Shown: one piece after another, positions 33,173 through 45,177 of the stretch
Layout of the letters: every line of letters starts with the position of its first letter
Position numbering within the stretch: the first letter of the stretch is position 1
DNA from: Symsagittifera roscoffensis
Lineage: Eukaryota > Xenacoelomorpha > Acoela > Convolutidae
Direction: 5' to 3'
Length of the DNA: 64,000 nt
Assembly: GCF_963678635.1 (NCBI RefSeq)
Contig: NC_087062.1
Location: 99,379,705 to 99,443,704 of the forward strand
The notes under the pieces: generated by a model
Databases searched by the model: none
The model's input: only the letters and a program-made list of their open reading frames with translations
What the model was told of the DNA's origin: nothing
Position numbers and translations under genes: made by a program

Positions 33173-34206
33173 AAGATTATAATGCTCCCATTACGGAACT
33201 GCTCATGGAAGAGAATAAAGTAGTCATGGGAGATCCAGATGCCCACTCCCTTTTCTGGTGCTCAAATATAGCGGAGGATAACATAGACCCCTCTTTAGGT
33301 GCAGTAAGTACTTACTCAGACTTCACCCCTTTAAACAGCCATACTCAAACTCGTTTACCGTTCGACAACTCGAGCTCCTCGTCACCAGACTTATCCTTGG
33401 CATCATCGTCCCTCTTACACTCCATAAGTTGGAAAACAATTAACGTTAGGGTGACCATCTACCTATTTCAATAAGTCCTCCTCTAACAGAGGATGTCCAT
33501 TTCACGGATAAAATAACTAAGATTATAAGGCTCCCATTACGTCACTGCTCTTGAAGACAAAAAAATTGTCATGGGAGATGCAAATGCCCACTCCCCTCTC
33601 TGATGCTCAAAGATAGCGGAGGATAATAGAGGCGCCTCTTTAGGTGCAAAAATTACTTACTTAGAATTCACCACTTTAAACGACCATACTCAAACTCGTT
33701 TACCGTTTGGCAACTCGAGCTCCTCGTCCTCAGACTTATCCTTGGCATCATCGTCCCTCTTACACTCCATAAGTTGGAAAACAATTAACGTTAGGGTGAC
33801 CATCTACCTATTTCAAAAAGTCCTCCTCTAACAGAGGCTGTCCATTTCGCGGATAAAATAACTAAGATTATAAGAGTCCCATTACGTCACTGCTCTTGAA
33901 GACAAAAAAATTGTCATGAGAGATGCAAATGCCCACACTCCTCTCTGATGCTCAAAGATAGCGGAGGATAATAAAGGCGCCTCTTTAGGTGCAATAATTA
34001 CTTACTCAGACTTCACCACTTTAAACTACCATACTCCAACTCGTTTACCGTTCGGCAACTCGAGCTCCTCGTCACCAGACTTATCCTTAGCATCATCCTC
34101 CCTCTTACTCTTCATAAGTTGGAATCCACTTAACTTTAGGGTCAGACCATGTACATAATTCAATAAGTCTTTCTCCAACAGAGGCTGTCCATTTCACGGC
34201 AACGCA
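33173..34206 (+). repeat. Endonuclease segment triplicated, 3 x 345 bp
   Basis: GTCATGGGAGAT (or a variant) occurs at 33223, 33568 and 33913, exactly 345 bp apart. The blocks run from AAGATTATAA at 33173, 33519 and 33864. Each encodes the endonuclease GDxxAHS motif and the following ~90 residues. 345 bp is 115 codons, so the duplication itself is frame-neutral. Copies 2 and 3 resemble each other more than either resembles copy 1 in the first third. Confidence 0.9.
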
Positions 34207-34301
34207 AACTGGGACGAGTACACTGAAGAAACAGAAGAATTTTTCTGAAATTGTTTTATGAAAGAGGTTAACATCGCCGAAAAGTTTTCTGGAAACAATT
34301 C

Positions 34302-34379
34302 TGAAGGCGGCCCGGTGTATAAAATGATAGCGTTCTGCCGGAATATGGCGCGGGGCCGCCTTCAATCATTTTATACACC
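34302..34379. repeat. Two inverted-repeat pairs in A-B-A'-B' order
   Basis: A (TGAAGGCGGCCC, 34302-34313) pairs with A' (34353-34364), and B (GGTGTATAAAATGAT, 34314-34328) pairs with B' (34365-34379). Both pairs are exact. The interleaved order is not a simple hairpin; an RNA of it would have pseudoknot topology. Confidence 0.85.
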
Positions 34380-36797
34380 TGCTTCAACAGCCGAAACTAA
34401 ATTGCTAGCAAAGAGCGCAATAAAATCAGCGAGAAAACCGCTCAAATCCTATTTTGAAAAAAAAAAACCACGATTTGACGTGAAAAAGTGGCAAGAACTC
34501 CTCAGGACCTTTAATCGCCACACGGCGTCCAGTAAGTTCTGTAAAATGGTTCGCTCCTTAGATGGGAACAAATCCGTTGCTGGATCTCATCCAAGCTCTT
34601 TTAATGGCAAAAATTCTCAGGGGCTAAACAAATAGCAAACGCTTTTAACAATCAAAACACGAAACTCAGAACCCATAAATCTAACAAAGAGCAGAAGAAA
34701 ATCAAAAGAAAATACTGAAATTAACGCGTAGCGATCCACTAACTTTTTTGCCATGTGAAACAGAAGAGGCAATCAAGGTAGCTGAACCGTCGATAGCGTT
34801 GGGCCCGAACGTGCTATGCAAGGTACACCTGAAATTTCTCGGACCTACTGCTATCAAATTTTTAACTTGTCCTTATTATATAACAAATACCTCAAATGAA
34901 AAAGAACTCAACAGTAGTCCCGCTACCAAAACTAACCAAAGACGTTCAACTATGGGACCTTAACCACCCAGTCTCAATTTTAAGGCCAGAAGTGACAATT
35001 TTAAAATTTTTAATCCATCCTACTCATATAAAGAATCTCCCTGAAGCTGGCTGTCAGCCCGGCTTTCGTCCACTCCACTCCATCACTACGGCACCATCAA
35101 CTTTCATTAACAATGGTTTTAATCAAAAACGACCACCTGAAAGAACCGGGCTAGCCACCTTAGATCTATCCCAGGCATTTGACATGGTCTGCCATCGCAC
35201 ATTACTGGAACTTATTCATGGCACCACTGTATCAGATAACTCAACTAAATGGATTGCAAATTATCTGAGCCAACTAAATGGATAGCAAATTATCAGTCAA
35301 ATGCCGATGATTTTCACCCCTTCGTTCAATCACGCGGTATAAAACATGCCTCTTACACTTTAAATAATTATCTTAACACACTGCACGACTTTTTTTCGAG
35401 CATATCGGTCGAATTTTCTTCTACAAAGGGCTCTGTAATTCTTTTTACATCACATAATAAAGAATTTAACTCTGAACCTCAGGTTACAATGTGCGAAACA
35501 ATATGACCGGTCGTAAAGCACCCCAAAATTCTTGTTGTTTTTTTGTACCTTTCAAAACATTTTGCCGAACCTGCAGAAGCACCGCAAGCAAAGGTATGCG
35601 CAGGATGTCGGTCCTGAAGGCGCTGTTGGGTTCAAAACGGGGTCAGTCGAAAGAGACTTTAAATATTACCTACAAAATTTTAATCAGACCATTCCTGGAT
35701 TACGCCTGTCCAGCTTGTCTCACGCCGCGAGTGATACATCGATAAGGGAAATGCAAATAGTGCAAAATGCAGCTCAGCGGATAGTGATGGGGTGTACTAA
35801 GATGAGCCCCATTGACCACCTACATTCACAGTGCAAACTACTTAACGTCTAAAATCACCACAAACTCCTTGCCTCACAATTCTTCTCCAAGACCTACTTG
35901 CCAATAGCCCCCTCAAATTCTACCATACTCACCCCCAGCCGCCTCGCCAGCAATGCGTGACATCTTATGCTCGTAAGAAGAAGAACTTGAACAAATTTTA
36001 CTAGAAGCAAACGAGTGTGATTTTTTACTGGTTCTAAACACCCTAGAGCGCTCATAAACAGCTATTTTAAAACACTTGCAAAGAATATACACGCAAATCG
36101 AGTGCAGAAAGCCATAGACGAATCCCCCGCGCCAAAAGTTCACCCCTTAAGACTCCCGGAAATTTTAAAAACTGAACAGACACTCCCACGCTCGACTAGG
36201 TGCACCCTCGCCCAAATAAGATCAGGATTACAGCCCCTGCTTAAATTCTTATATGAAGACCCAAACGTCCCTCCAAACTGTCCCTTCTGCCCTGCTCTCC
36301 AAACTGCGCTACACTTAATTAACTGACCCCAATAGACTTGTGGCCCCGGCCGACGGAGGTTGCAACAATCCTCGAACTCGGCGAGAGCATGACGGACGCG
36401 CCCCAAACAACGGGCTAATAACAACTACAACAAGTTCTAGTTTCATAGGGGACATCTTTAGAAACACAAACAAGAGGATTTCTGCTGAACAGCAAAGCTT
36501 GGTTTCATGCAGAGCAGCATTGTGGATTTATTGTGCACGAGGCAGAGGTCAAGCTCACTTTTCCTACCCCCGATGTCATTGCAAGTTCGCTGTAACCTGC
36601 AGAGACTATTTGAGCTGTTTTGGGGTTAATTGCGTTGGACTTCCGAGAGCTAGATAGTCTGGATGTTGATTTTGGGGTCGTGACAATTCGTTTGGTTGAG
36701 TGTGCTTCATGGCGTTGTGTAGCCCCGAATAGGCGAGGGCGTGATGATAAGGAGTTGTTTGAGTGTTTTGGTTTGAGTTGAGAGGAGTGTTGCTTGA

Positions 36798-37303
36798 CTA
36801 ATGGCGAGTCGCAGGGTTTTCAAGTGGTGTGATTGGGTATTGTGAGCAGGGCGTGTAAGCGTCAAGTGGTAGTAGTTTCAAAAGGTGACTCTCGGCAGTA
36901 GTAGTATGAGCGTTGTTGGAAGATTTCAGTCCGCTGCACTTCATTTTAACCCAACCGCAGCAGTGTTGTTGTTGTTGTGAATTTTCAGTAGGATACTGAT
37001 GGGATGATATCCCCAAAGTTCTCAAAATTTTGTCCAGTTATTTCGGCACATGTTGCAGTCACAGAAGAGGACCCATGTGCACTTGTTTTGTTCTGAGAAT
37101 TGATCGTCGAAAAACTTCCACATCGTCTGTATCAATCTTCGCTTTAAGCCTCGCATTTCTCGAAATTCAATTTTCTGATTTAGTCGGTTTATTAGACGGC
37201 ACGTCCTGAATGTTAACTCTCCTCTAGCTTTTTCAGTTCTGGTCTTGTTTAGGTTGAACATTTCTTTCGTTCTTCCTGGATTTTCAATTTTTGCTGGGAG
37301 CAT
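36798..37303 (-). pseudogene. Relic of a minus-strand non-LTR element
   Basis: 37022-37303 encodes an RT-element C-terminus: RTEKARGELTFRTCRLIN and KCTWVLFCDCNMCRNNW, alignable by eye with the end of the ORF at 38706 (CTWRLCCDCTNY). The overlapping 36798-37025 frame contains CCGWVKMKCSGLKSS, like the PHD-type finger at the start of such elements. The two pieces are therefore out of order and probably come from two truncated insertions. Confidence 0.55.
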
Positions 37304-38627
37304 ACACTTGCTTGCGAGCGGGGGATCAGGTTGTTACCGGATTCACATTTGAATGAGAGTCCTGGGTTGCTTTCATTTCCATTGAACCGTAGTTTTTTGT
37401 TCTACCTCACGGAGTCCTCTTCTCTGAGGCCCCATTTACTCAAATGCACTATATGCTAACAAACTGTTCAAAAGCAGATTTAGCTGCTGATGTAAAAATA
37501 GTTTCCCAAGGTTATTGACACTATCAACTTAAGTTTCGCCAAAAAATGAAGAACGAACTGAGTAGGATGATGTCACCAGCATTGATCCATACTTTCTTTC
37601 GAAGCTTCCCTCTTATGTGACACAGCCTCTTCTTTCCGGAATCACCTAGGTCTTCGGCAAGTAAGCGACCATTTCCCAGCATTTGCGTCACCTGATAAGT
37701 ACATTCAGTAATCCCGCAGATATATATGCAATCTACTAGAAACAGGTATGCAGCTGCTACTCATAAGTTCGAGCTGGCCAACTTACTTATTCTTAAATCG
37801 TATAATTTTACAATAGCTCAAACTTCTACTAAATGATAAATTCATAAGCACACAACTTAACCGTATTAAAAGGTCAGATTCAAGGAATTACTTTGGCATA
37901 CGCCTGGTCATGGGTAGCATAAATCAACTCTCTTTTGACAGGCTCATTTTCGTTTTTTCCTCTCCGTCTGTTTTTTCCTCCCTTTCCTTTATTCTTAGGC
38001 ATTGTTTGCGTGCACAGGAATCTGGAAATGATACAATTTTAAATAACTCAGCTAACCAGAGGCCGGCATAACCCCGGGGAACACTGGTAGCAATGGAATT
38101 CAGAAGGTCAGAAACTGTCAATGGAACAAATTTACATCGAGTGTCTATCATCACGCTGTCCAGTCAAAAACCTCGGAATTGTTTTGCATCCTTTAAGACA
38201 AACATAGCATGGCACCTAGTCGAAAAACAAAAGCTAATGAGTCTTAAGAAAACTGAGATGTCGTTTGTCTCGAATTCATTGAATTTGATAAAATCTGTCG
38301 ATTTTCAGCTTTAATTATATTAGCAGGGAGAAATGTAATGTGTGATAAAAAATTTCAACACAGAGGCGAAGCTGAGCTTCGCATTATTTGTGATACAACA
38401 CAAAAAAAATCCAAAATGACACAAAAAACTAGATCTACCATAATGATTAAGGCTAGTTTTGGAAACAAAAACATGCCGAGACAATAGAATGAGAAATTAG
38501 CATCGGAAAACATTTTACCAAGCGGTAACAAATATCTTGGCAGAAACCTTTAAAGCCGAATAAAATTAACAAGACTTAGGAAGTCCCCGTCGCCCTCAAA
38601 AATATTATTTGCTTGAAAAATGAAACA
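37304..38627. other. Intergenic DNA between element relics
   Basis: No recognised gene. A minus-strand frame at 37924-38154 (VPLTVSDLLNSIATSVPRGY in its middle) has protein-like composition but no family and no clear splice sites. 38363-38381 contains the palindrome GCGAAGCTGAGCTTCGC. Confidence 0.35.
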
Positions 38628-38655
38628 ATATAATAATAATAATAATAATAATAAT
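38628..38655. repeat. (ATT)n tail of the adjacent minus-strand element
   Basis: About nine AAT/ATT repeats lie ~50 bp beyond the stop codon of the RT ORF, on its 3' side. Trinucleotide tails instead of poly-A are known for several non-LTR clades, where they arise in target-primed reverse transcription. Confidence 0.8.
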
Positions 38656-38705
38656 GAAAGATTTAGGATAAGTTCCAGGGGAATTGCTTCCCTGTCACTT
38701 TCAGT

Positions 38706-41125
38706 TTATTGAGTCTCATAGAAATTCAGTTTTGCAGTATTGATGTAGTTTGTGCAGTCGCAGCATAATCTCCAGGTGCAGGGGAGGTTTTCGTTGAATT
38801 TCGCAGTGAAGTAGCGCCAGTAGATAGTTGTCAGTTCTTCTTTGCATTGCGTTGATTTGATGACATCTTGGTTGAGATGCCTATTTAATATATTTGAAAA
38901 TGAACATGCTCGTTGCCAAAAATCAGATTCGCATTTTTTCAGTCGGAAGCATTTCCTGGTATAAAAGGGTATTGCGTGAGATCTTGTTATGCCTGTATCA
39001 ATAATCTGTACATATAATCTCTCCCAATCAATGTCAGTTTTCGAGTTGATAATCCTAGCAAAAAGTAAAACTACATGCATTTCATGATATAAGGACAGTG
39101 GTAGTAAGTGAAGTCTTTGAAGACGCGATTTATATGCAAGGTTGTTTGTGCCTAATGTCCAGATACTTGCTCGATGTTGAAACTTCTCAGTGAGTGCCAG
39201 TTCAGACTTAGATGGTTTCCAAAGAGACGATTCATAGCTGGTTATTGGCACTACATATCCTCTGTATGCATTCTTCTTAGTGCTTATGGTCGAGCTATTG
39301 GCTAGGTTTCTTTTTGAAGAGAAGAAAGCTTTTAGTGATTTGGCGGATCTAGTTTTAGCGTGTTCCGTCCAAGACAGGTTGTTTGTGACTATAAGTCCAA
39401 GATCTTTCATAAGATCCGTTCCTGGTATATTCTGTTTTTTCATGCAAACAGACATACTGCCTTTAAACTGAAGGGTTTTGCATTTACTTAGGTTCAAACA
39501 CATAAAATTCTTGGAGCACCAATTCCAAATTTTATTCGAGTCGATATTCAGGGTTATTGCGTTATCCGAGACAATTTTATAGTCGTCAGCATAGCCGAAG
39601 CAGTTGGACATGGCCACCTTTGGCAGGTCATTTATGTACAAAATAAACATGAGTGGGCCAAGTATTGATCCCTGCGGAACACCACTTGTTATTGGCAGTA
39701 ATTTTGAGATGCAATGCCCGATTCGCACCTGCTGATATCTATGATTGAGAAAATTTTTCAGTAGACCAAGGCACGCGCCACTGAAGCCGGTATGAGAAAA
39801 CTTTTCAATTAATTTCAGGTGGTTGACTTTATCAAACGCCTTTTCAAAATCGAGATACGGGGATGAAAGGTTATTTACATTCTTGTTGTCGTACATTAGA
39901 TAGATTTCGTGGAGATAGAGTATGATGTTAGTAATGGTTGAGCGTTTCGTTCTGAAACCATGTTGTGAGTTATGCAGCAGTTTTTGCACCTTCGAGTACA
40001 TTTTATCAAACATCAGTTTTTCTAATACCTTCGATGTAGCATTCAGAAGACTGATTGGCCTGTATTTGGAGACTTCCTGTTTGTTATTTTGCTTGTAGAT
40101 AGGCACTATTTCACTTACTTTCCAAGTAGATGGGAATTGCTGCTTGTTCGCAATCGTATTGAAAAGTAACATTAATGATTTTGAGATGGAGCTCCAGAGC
40201 TGTTTAAAGAGCAGGTTTCCCATTCTATCAGGTCCTTTTGACTTGTTTATGTTAAGATTTTTTAAAATGTCTTCTATTTCGATGATATTAAAATTAAAAT
40301 GATTTAAGAGGGTCGTATTATCACTGTCTAGGTTTGAATCATATGGAATTTTGCTGTAGATGGAATGGAAATACCGGTTGAAAAGTTCAGCTTTATCTTG
40401 GTCGGAGCGAGCTTTTTCACCATCAAGATACATTTCACTAGGCACAGTAGTAGAACGCCGAACGTTACGCAGATATTTTTGAAGTTTATCAAAACTCCCT
40501 TCTTTGAAAAGTTCTCTCTCATGGTTTTGCTGATCCATCAGAAGAGCATAGGCCAGGTTTGTTTGCGATTTTTCCAACTTCCTGAGGTTAGCTTCGCTCG
40601 GCTTTTTAATATAATTTTTAGTTAATGTAGCTCGGATTTTAATAAGATTAGAGGTTGAGGGGATTACCCAAGGCGCCAGGGACAGCCGATGTTTAGTTTG
40701 TAAGGGAATGTGCTTTATTAGAATACTATAAATCCACTGGTACCACAGTCTAGTGATAACATCGACATTGCTCTAGCAGTATGGCATGAAAGGCTCCTCA
40801 GCTATTTGATCGTTTATGGCTCTCCAGTCGGCTTTGGTATAATCAAACTTTGCAAAGTCCAGTTCAATTTCATGTGGTCTGTCGCGACGGAACGATTCGT
40901 TAGACTGAAATTGAATCCTTGCCTTGTAAGGCAAGTGATCGCTGGCGAAGTGGCTTTTCAGAAAGTTATCAATGCAAACATCAGAAAGGATATCCCCATT
41001 ATTGCATAAGATCACGTCCAGTAGGTATTTTCTATGGTCGATTTTAATCGCTTGTTCATAGTTAAGGTCGATTTTAATCGCTTGTTCATAGTGAGACAAC
41101 TCAGCCAGTATAATATAGCCCGAAA
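38706..41125 (-). pseudogene. Nearly intact non-LTR retrotransposon ORF (EN C-term + RT)
   Basis: One continuous frame runs from ~41125 to the stop at 38706, interrupted only by TAG at 40773-40775. The upstream part is the end of an endonuclease (YLLDVILCNN..., SHFASDHLPYKARIQF). After the linker the 623-residue part has the full RT motif set: KSKGPDRMGN, KYRPISLLNATSK, QHGFRTKRST, YLDFEKAFDKV (motif A), SGVPQGSILGPLMFILYIND (motif B) and FGYADD (motif C, both catalytic Asp present). A Cys-rich C-terminus follows (CTWRLCCDCTNY). There is no RNase H domain, which fits the Jockey/CR1 group. The 5' end is truncated within the endonuclease and the tail is (ATT)n. This is the best-preserved element in the window and probably the youngest. 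Confidence 0.9.
41036..41093. repeat. In-frame 30-bp tandem duplication in the endonuclease
   Basis: GGTCGATTTTAATCGCTTGT.. is repeated at 41036 and 41066, adding ten residues (YEQAIKID twice) to the minus-strand ORF without breaking it. Confidence 0.85.
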
Positions 41126-41500
41126 CCTAAGAAGCCTCTAAAGGACGAAAATATAAAAATTGAAAAAAGTTAGGAGTAATTAGAAGCTATTAAGCCCCTC
41201 GCTCTCAACACACAGCAGAGACACACTTTTTGCTCGTCGATGGAGGCCCGCGTCGAGATTTTTCACCTAATTTGAAGCAAGATTTGAGCGGTTTGAGTGG
41301 TTTTTTAGACAAGTACGCTAAAAATCATGCTTCAAAATGAGCGGTTTGAGCGGTTTTTAAACGGTTTTATCTAAAAAAAACCGCTCAAAAACCGCGCAAG
41401 ATTTGAACGGTTTTGAGCGGTTTATCTAAAAAATATAGATAAACCGGCAATATAATCCCGATAAGCCGATATAGTATAGGCCGAAACCTATCAAGCCGAA
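41107..41500. repeat. Short direct repeats and GAGCGGTTT cluster
   Basis: ATAGCCCGAAACCTAAGAAGCC (41115) and ATAGGCCGAAACCTATCAAGCC (41474) flank ~360 bp. Between them GAGCGGTTT or its complement occurs about seven times, several as inverted pairs. No coding content. Confidence 0.5.
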
Positions 41501-41559
41501 AAAAGGCAAAGAAAAAAATTGCTTGTCAGAAAAAAACTGACAAAAAATCTAGCGTCACA

Positions 41560-42188
41560 GAAGGAGCATCGAATTGGCTTAAAAGGATACAATTTTTCCC
41601 TCAACAATCAGAGTTTAAAGATGGATTGCATCTGAGACATGGATGGGAACCACCAAACACCCCACACAGATGCCCATGTGGACAACCGTTCACACTGACT
41701 CACTCTCTACACTGTCTCAAAGGTGGATACACTGACCTACGACATAGTAAAATTCGCGATACATCAAGGCGTATGTACTCTTGGGAGGCCGATTCAGTCG
41801 AATTTTTTTCGATATAAAAATTTTCAACCCCCATGCTAAATCCAGCCCCAAAACTAAATCTGACGCCTACAAATATCATGATATGGTCAAAACATTAAAA
41901 TACCAACAGAGAATTCTGGATGTGGAACACAGCAGCTTTGTTCCATTAATTTCTGTGTGTACCGGAGGAGCAGCACCAGGCTCTACAAAAACCACCCAGA
42001 AACTAGCATAGAAACTCAGCGAGAAACGGAACGAATCAAACTCGGACACAATAAACTCAATAAGAACAGAAATAAGTTTTGCGCTTCTGAGGAGTGCAAT
42101 CCTATGCCTTAGGGGGTGCCAAAATCTTAAAAAGACATCCAACACAGACAATTCTATCTGTGCAATCATCGAGAAGGGTAGATTTTAA
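41560..42188 (+). pseudogene. 3' end of an RT element, 'CACG / FNPHA / RVxxVEHxSF' family
   Basis: Two frames carry successive parts of the C-terminal region of a widespread metazoan RT protein. The first has ASNWLKRIQ, LRHGWEPPNTPHRCPCGQPF and LRHSKIRDTSRRM. After a frame change come FDIKIFNPHAKSS, QQRILDVEHSSFVPLISV, TGGAAPGSTKTTQKLA and, after another stop, SFALLRSAILCLRG. The paired Cys and His pattern (CPCG...H..HC) suggests a zinc-binding site. It is the same protein family as the array at 54.8-63.9 kb but a diverged lineage. The RT domain itself is missing. Confidence 0.75.
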
Positions 42189-43229
42189 TTGACAATTCTC
42201 TTGATGCATTGATATAGACCTGATTTATTCATAAAACATTGCCGATGTATTTATATAGCGTTGGTACGGCCCTATCCAACCTGTGCAAGTACCGTCGCAT
42301 GACGGAAGGGCCCATTTTAATTGTCTTTTTTGATGATTAAACTGTTATCATGAAAATTTGAACAATAGTTTTGAATATGATATTTAGCATTTTGTTCAAT
42401 CCACAGATGAGCAAAAAAATTTTATTGAAATATTCTGGAATAAGTTCACTAAGCCGTAAACAAAAGGCCGGTTTCATTTGGACAGTTTCAAATTTTGATC
42501 AAAAAACGAAGGAAAAAAAAACTTTAACAATCGCCCGTAAGAACTTACCGACGGAAAACAAAGCTAGTTTCTAAATGGCTGGCTAGCGTCTAAACTCAGC
42601 TTCACTTGCTTTTGACTGTCTCTACCAAGTTAGTTCAATCTGTGGTGTACTAACATCGCGTCGACACATCGCGTCGACACTTGAAAGCTATCGTCCAAAC
42701 CGCGCAAATTAACGTAGTTACATGCAAAAATAGTAAGCTCCAGGCTGGTCCTCAGTTTTTCCAGATCACGAGCTCACGCTTAAAAACAGGGCTACTACTT
42801 ATAAACAGGACTACTACCTAAGAACAGGGTCAAATTAAAACTTTTTCTCCTAGGGTTAAAAAGACAGATAGTCCTGCCAAACAACACACTAAAATTATCC
42901 TACTATGCTTCTCCCCTTCGCAAAATTGGTAATTATTCGTCCTGAATATCAAAATTAGCAAACTCAGTGGTTAGAACTAGCATTGAAATGATCTTCCTCT
43001 TCATGAGATTATCCGATTGTTTCATGTCACCACATAAGGAAAAGTCTTGTTTATTGATTGAAAACAATCATGCAGGCTAGAATACTTTAATTATACCCTC
43101 CACTCAAGGCTTTCTAAAAAAATTGAAAATTTCTCTGAAAACACTAATTATAGTTACAAAGCAATTATATACAGTAAAGTTGAACTCAAATAATTTAAAT
43201 TTTTTTTCTTACATCAAATTTTAATTTCA
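42189..43229. other. Intergenic DNA, short tandem repeats
   Basis: The 3' flank of the element above. ATCGCGTCGACAC occurs twice in tandem at ~42653-42678, and AACAGG-CTACTA repeats lie at 42783-42830. A short Lys-rich frame after an acceptor-like CCACAG at ~42406 (MSKKILLKYSGISSLSRKQK) is a weak exon candidate. Confidence 0.35.
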
Positions 43230-45177
43230 AGCTTGGTTTCTCATTCGAACTTTTCTCACACAAAAAATTCTGAAATGCGGTTGTTACTGTTTCATCTCCT
43301 CCTCCTGCGACATCGACCGTGCACTTTCGGATTCAGTGTCCCGCAACACATCAGGGGTCATTCAGACGTTGTTGAAGGCAGTCCTCCTACACCTCTGCTC
43401 TTCTATCCTTTGTTTACAACAAGAGAGAGAGTCTACAGTCGAATCCCTGTTTTTGCAGAAGAGTTTGTGGAGGCTTAACGTCATATTTTTTTTCCAGATT
43501 CTCCATCATTAGTTCTTCTCTTTTTCTTCCGTCACAATTAGTCGTCACAACGTTCTTATCACTGCGGTAATTAATGCTTTCCGATGCGTCACGAAAGCTC
43601 GCTTGAAAGCTGCTGATCCTATGTCCATCTGAGACAACCAGGCAGTCATCTTGGCTCTGAACCATGGCATAAATTGTCTCCTGTTCCATATTTTCTTTAT
43701 TTTGATCACAGTGTTCAAGATTTTGCACATCGTCTCGAAAAGATCTAAATCTTTTAGACAACCGAGTTCTTCCAACTCTTCTTTAGTCGGTGCTTCCTGT
43801 CGATTGCTACCCATAACATGAGCTTCCAGCCTTCTAATCGCCATCATAACTCCGACTATGACTATTCTTATGGGCTACTGTTGCAGCACCGAATGCCATC
43901 ACTGTAGTGATCCATGAATTTCTCAAATTCTGAAACACTCTCACTTAACTATCGCCCAATATCAAATGCGACGTGCCGAGGGGTGGTTTCTGCGTATTCA
44001 TTGCCGGACGCCAAGTTAACTCATCTGAACATACTCGCATGTCCTTACCGGGACTCCCGTGGAGCTATTCTTGATCTGGTTATTTTCTGTATGTCAAGCA
44101 AATGTGACACTTTCTTAATTGGCATCATCCTGATTTTTTAGTGGAAGTTTTTTTCTGACTCCTTTGTCGGAGCAGCTCCAAGTCCAGTTTCCTTTATCAC
44201 TTCCTAGGAGAGTTCGATTCTGCCGGTATCCTCAATTGCTCCTTAGCGTGCAGTCTTCCCCCGAACCTGGCAAATTCCTGTAAGCCACAAAACGACCAGC
44301 GGCTTCCACCAGCTACAACTGAATCGCCCAGGGTGTCTTTTGGGTACGGAATCCTGTTGGGACTGCCCTTCAGTTGTCTGACTCAGCTCGCGAGGTTTCA
44401 GGAGCTCCATCGTCGATTGTTCACGGGGAACGTTTTCTGCGGGTAACGGTTGTTCCACTTTCGCTATGCCCAACCGTTCTTACACTCCTATCTCAAGCGT
44501 TCTATCTCTTCTACTTGCTCCTTGTTGCTGTCCTTAAACGGTGGCCTCCACATGTCTCTATCTTCTTGAATTCTGGCCAAGTTTTTCCTTACTCGGATTA
44601 CATGCATCAGCTCGTACAGCTCCCTCCCGAGGATAAGTCAACCCCGGTTTGCGTCCTTCACTGAAAGCAAGAATTCTTTTACTTCCCTGTCCACTAGTAA
44701 AAGTCTTAATCTTGTCAGGGACACAACTGAATCTTCAGGTTCCACATACTGCTTTTCCGTCGCCCTCATCGCCACGAAGCATAAACGCTTCCCTGGTATC
44801 TCCACAGCTGCCGGTGGTTAAGCTGCTACACCCCCTATTTCTGGTCTTTGCTTCCATAAAAACTATATGTTTTTGTACTCTCTCCTGAAGTCAGCTGCTA
44901 ATGCTGTTCTAAAACTCATATCAGCGGTGATTGCTATCGCACACATCCTATCTGTAAGTATAAAATCGCAATTTGTTAGCATTATGCTACTCGAGTAACC
45001 ACTCGGCAGGTTAAAGTATGACCCTACTAATCTCCCTATGTTTGGTTTCTTAGGGCCCTCAGCTGTTTCTCCTGCAATTTTTTTTCCTAATTATTTTTCA
45101 GTTTGGGTAAGTCCTACCCCAATTCCCGCACAAAAATATCCATTGACATCGAACAAAGTAAGATCATTTAGCAAATT
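43230..45177 (-). pseudogene. Downstream part of the Gypsy element, poorly preserved
   Basis: Minus-strand open fragments follow the integrase: 44500-44640 (RELYELMHVIRVRKNLARIQ), 44243-44473, and 43414-43847 in two overlapping frames (KEELEELGCLKDLDLFETMC). They have protein-like composition but I could not assign them to a domain. They could be the polyprotein C-terminus or part of a second, truncated insertion. No LTR was recognised. Confidence 0.35.

Larger units (their letters stand above)
32300..36420 (+). mobile_element. Decayed CR1-like non-LTR retrotransposon
   Basis: The order of remnants matches a CR1/Jockey-superfamily element: zinc finger, endonuclease, reverse transcriptase, conserved C-terminal block. 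The first is a leader with LLILILLLCADIKPNPG followed by a Cys-rich PHD-like finger. Then comes the start of an apurinic-type endonuclease (LQLNCNGVLGKAPEIA) and its GDxxAHS motif. The linker at 34258-34635 is followed by RT (GFRPLHSITTAPS, LATLDLSQAFDMV) at ~35040-35285, a C-terminal region (LIRPFLDYACPACL, DTSIREMQIVQNAAQRI) at 35590-35850, and the terminal CPFCP..LHL.N..P.DLWPRPTEVATIL at 36270-36419. Most of the catalytic RT palm after 35290 is lost, and frames change many times. It is inactive. Confidence 0.85.
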
